NCBI RefSeq assembly: GCF_002217655.1
Contig: NZ_NEWK01000002.1
Span: forward strand, 187,164-251,163
Origin: Geobacillus thermocatenulatus
GTDB taxonomy: Bacteria > Bacillota > Bacilli > Bacillales > Anoxybacillaceae
Direction: 5' to 3'
Length of the DNA: 64,000 nucleotides
The notes beneath the pieces were generated by a model that ran no database searches, was not told where the DNA came from, and saw only the letters and a list, made by a program, of their open reading frames with translations. How positions within the stretch are numbered: the stretch's first letter is position 1; every line of letters begins with the position of its first letter. A program made the translations under genes and the position numbers. Below, one piece after another: positions 63,514 through 64,000 of this stretch.

Positions 63514-64000
63514 CAACGTCCCTCCTTGGCAAACAGTCCGTTCGGTTTGACTGTTAAAATGATGACGAGAATGGCGAAGGCGATAATATCCTTGTAGTCA
63601 TTCGAAACATATGTCGCCCCCAAACTCTCGCTGAATCCTAAAATATAGCCGCCGACAATGGCGCCGGGAATGCTTCCCATGCCGCCGAGAATGATGATGA
63701 CAAACGCTTTCAAGATGACGAGATGCCCCATGCCGGGAAACACAAGGTTGATCGGCGAAGCGAGCGACGCAGCCAGTGCGGCCAAACTGCCGGAAAGGAA
63801 AAACGTCAGCATGGCGACTTTATTCGTGTTAATGCCGACCAAATTCGCCCCTTCGCGGTTTTGCGCCATCGCGATGATCGAGGCGCCGATGAACGTTTTT
63901 TTCAAGAAGAGGTAAAGCAAGATCATGATGATGACAGCGGATGCGATGATGAGGATGCGTTGAATGGTCAATGTGAATCCGAACACCGTGACGACATCGC
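63513..64000 (-). CDS. livH: Branched-chain amino-acid ABC transporter permease (partial)
   Basis: Only the C-terminal roughly 160 residues lie in the window: MAQNREGANLVGINTNKVAM and GGMGSIPGAIVGGYILGFSE are LivH motifs. The 5' part runs off the right edge. Stops exactly at the livM start (TGATG). Confidence 0.9.
   Translation of the reverse strand, partial: DVVTVFGFTLTIQRILIIASAVIIMILLYLFLKKTFIGASIIAMAQNREGANLVGINTNKVAMLTFFLSGSLAALAASLASPINLVFPGMGHLVILKAFVIIILGGMGSIPGAIVGGYILGFSESLGATYVSNDYKDIIAFAILVIILTVKPNGLFAKEGR

Overview
The window is chromosomal DNA of a thermophilic Geobacillus-like bacillus. It is moderately GC-rich, its proteins have close Bacillus/Geobacillus counterparts (TreR, NsrR, Hmp, RTP, NrnB, YdbS/YdbT, YlmA, bacterial NOS, YhgE), and it contains IS1634-, ISL3- and group IIC intron-type debris of the kind common in Geobacillus. 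Species cannot be fixed from sequence reading alone.

The main feature is that this looks like the replication terminus. It holds a gene for the replication terminator protein (rtp, 10325-10699), a dif-like site (15780-15807, 25 of 28 bases as I recall the B. subtilis dif), and three copies of a B. subtilis-like Ter half-site. Two copies face one way on the left (829-857, 2421-2449) and one faces the other way on the right (58603-58631). Under the B. subtilis polarity rule this forms a fork trap of about 56 kb. Gene orientation agrees: mostly + strand left of dif, mixed in the middle, almost all - strand from 41 kb on.

Layout. 0-6 kb: treR, an NhaC-type antiporter, and a thioesterase / class-V aminotransferase / acyl-CoA dehydrogenase operon under a palindromic operator. 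6-15.6 kb: speE, nsrR-hmp with NsrR boxes, purU, rtp, a MoxR/VWA pair, nrnB and an M23 peptidase stub. 15.6-20.2 kb: dif, a Nudix gene with a nonsense codon, a DUF3800 gene preceded by a tandem-hairpin RNA, and katG. 20.3-33.8 kb: four probable spore-surface or unknown genes, a dinB relic, ydbST, a permease, ydhK, a two-component system and topB.

33.8-50.4 kb is a mobile-element sink. A small Ser/Thr kinase gene is split by about 6.2 kb of nested elements (34473-40629). A GH37 trehalase gene is split by a 4.16-kb transposon with a 6-bp target duplication (45377-49535). One intact transposon (35015-38109) encodes a DDE transposase, an ExeA/TniB-like ATPase and a DUF6431 zinc-ribbon protein between iteron-rich ends. 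The 4.16-kb relative has lost its transposase and carries cargo: an MFS exporter, a 36-residue peptide gene and an ArdC/LtrC-like protein.

41-64 kb: two SDRs and an enoyl-CoA hydratase sharing the palindromic operator of the 2.6-kb operon, ylmA-nos with an overlapping small membrane ORF, yhgE, chromate and queuosine-precursor type transporters, an EmrE-like transporter, osmC (promoter region hit by a 254-bp mini-IS) and a livKFGMH branched-chain amino-acid ABC operon that runs off the right edge. Nitric-oxide functions (NsrR, Hmp, a NorQ/NorD-like pair, NOS) and peroxide functions (KatG, OsmC) recur across the window.
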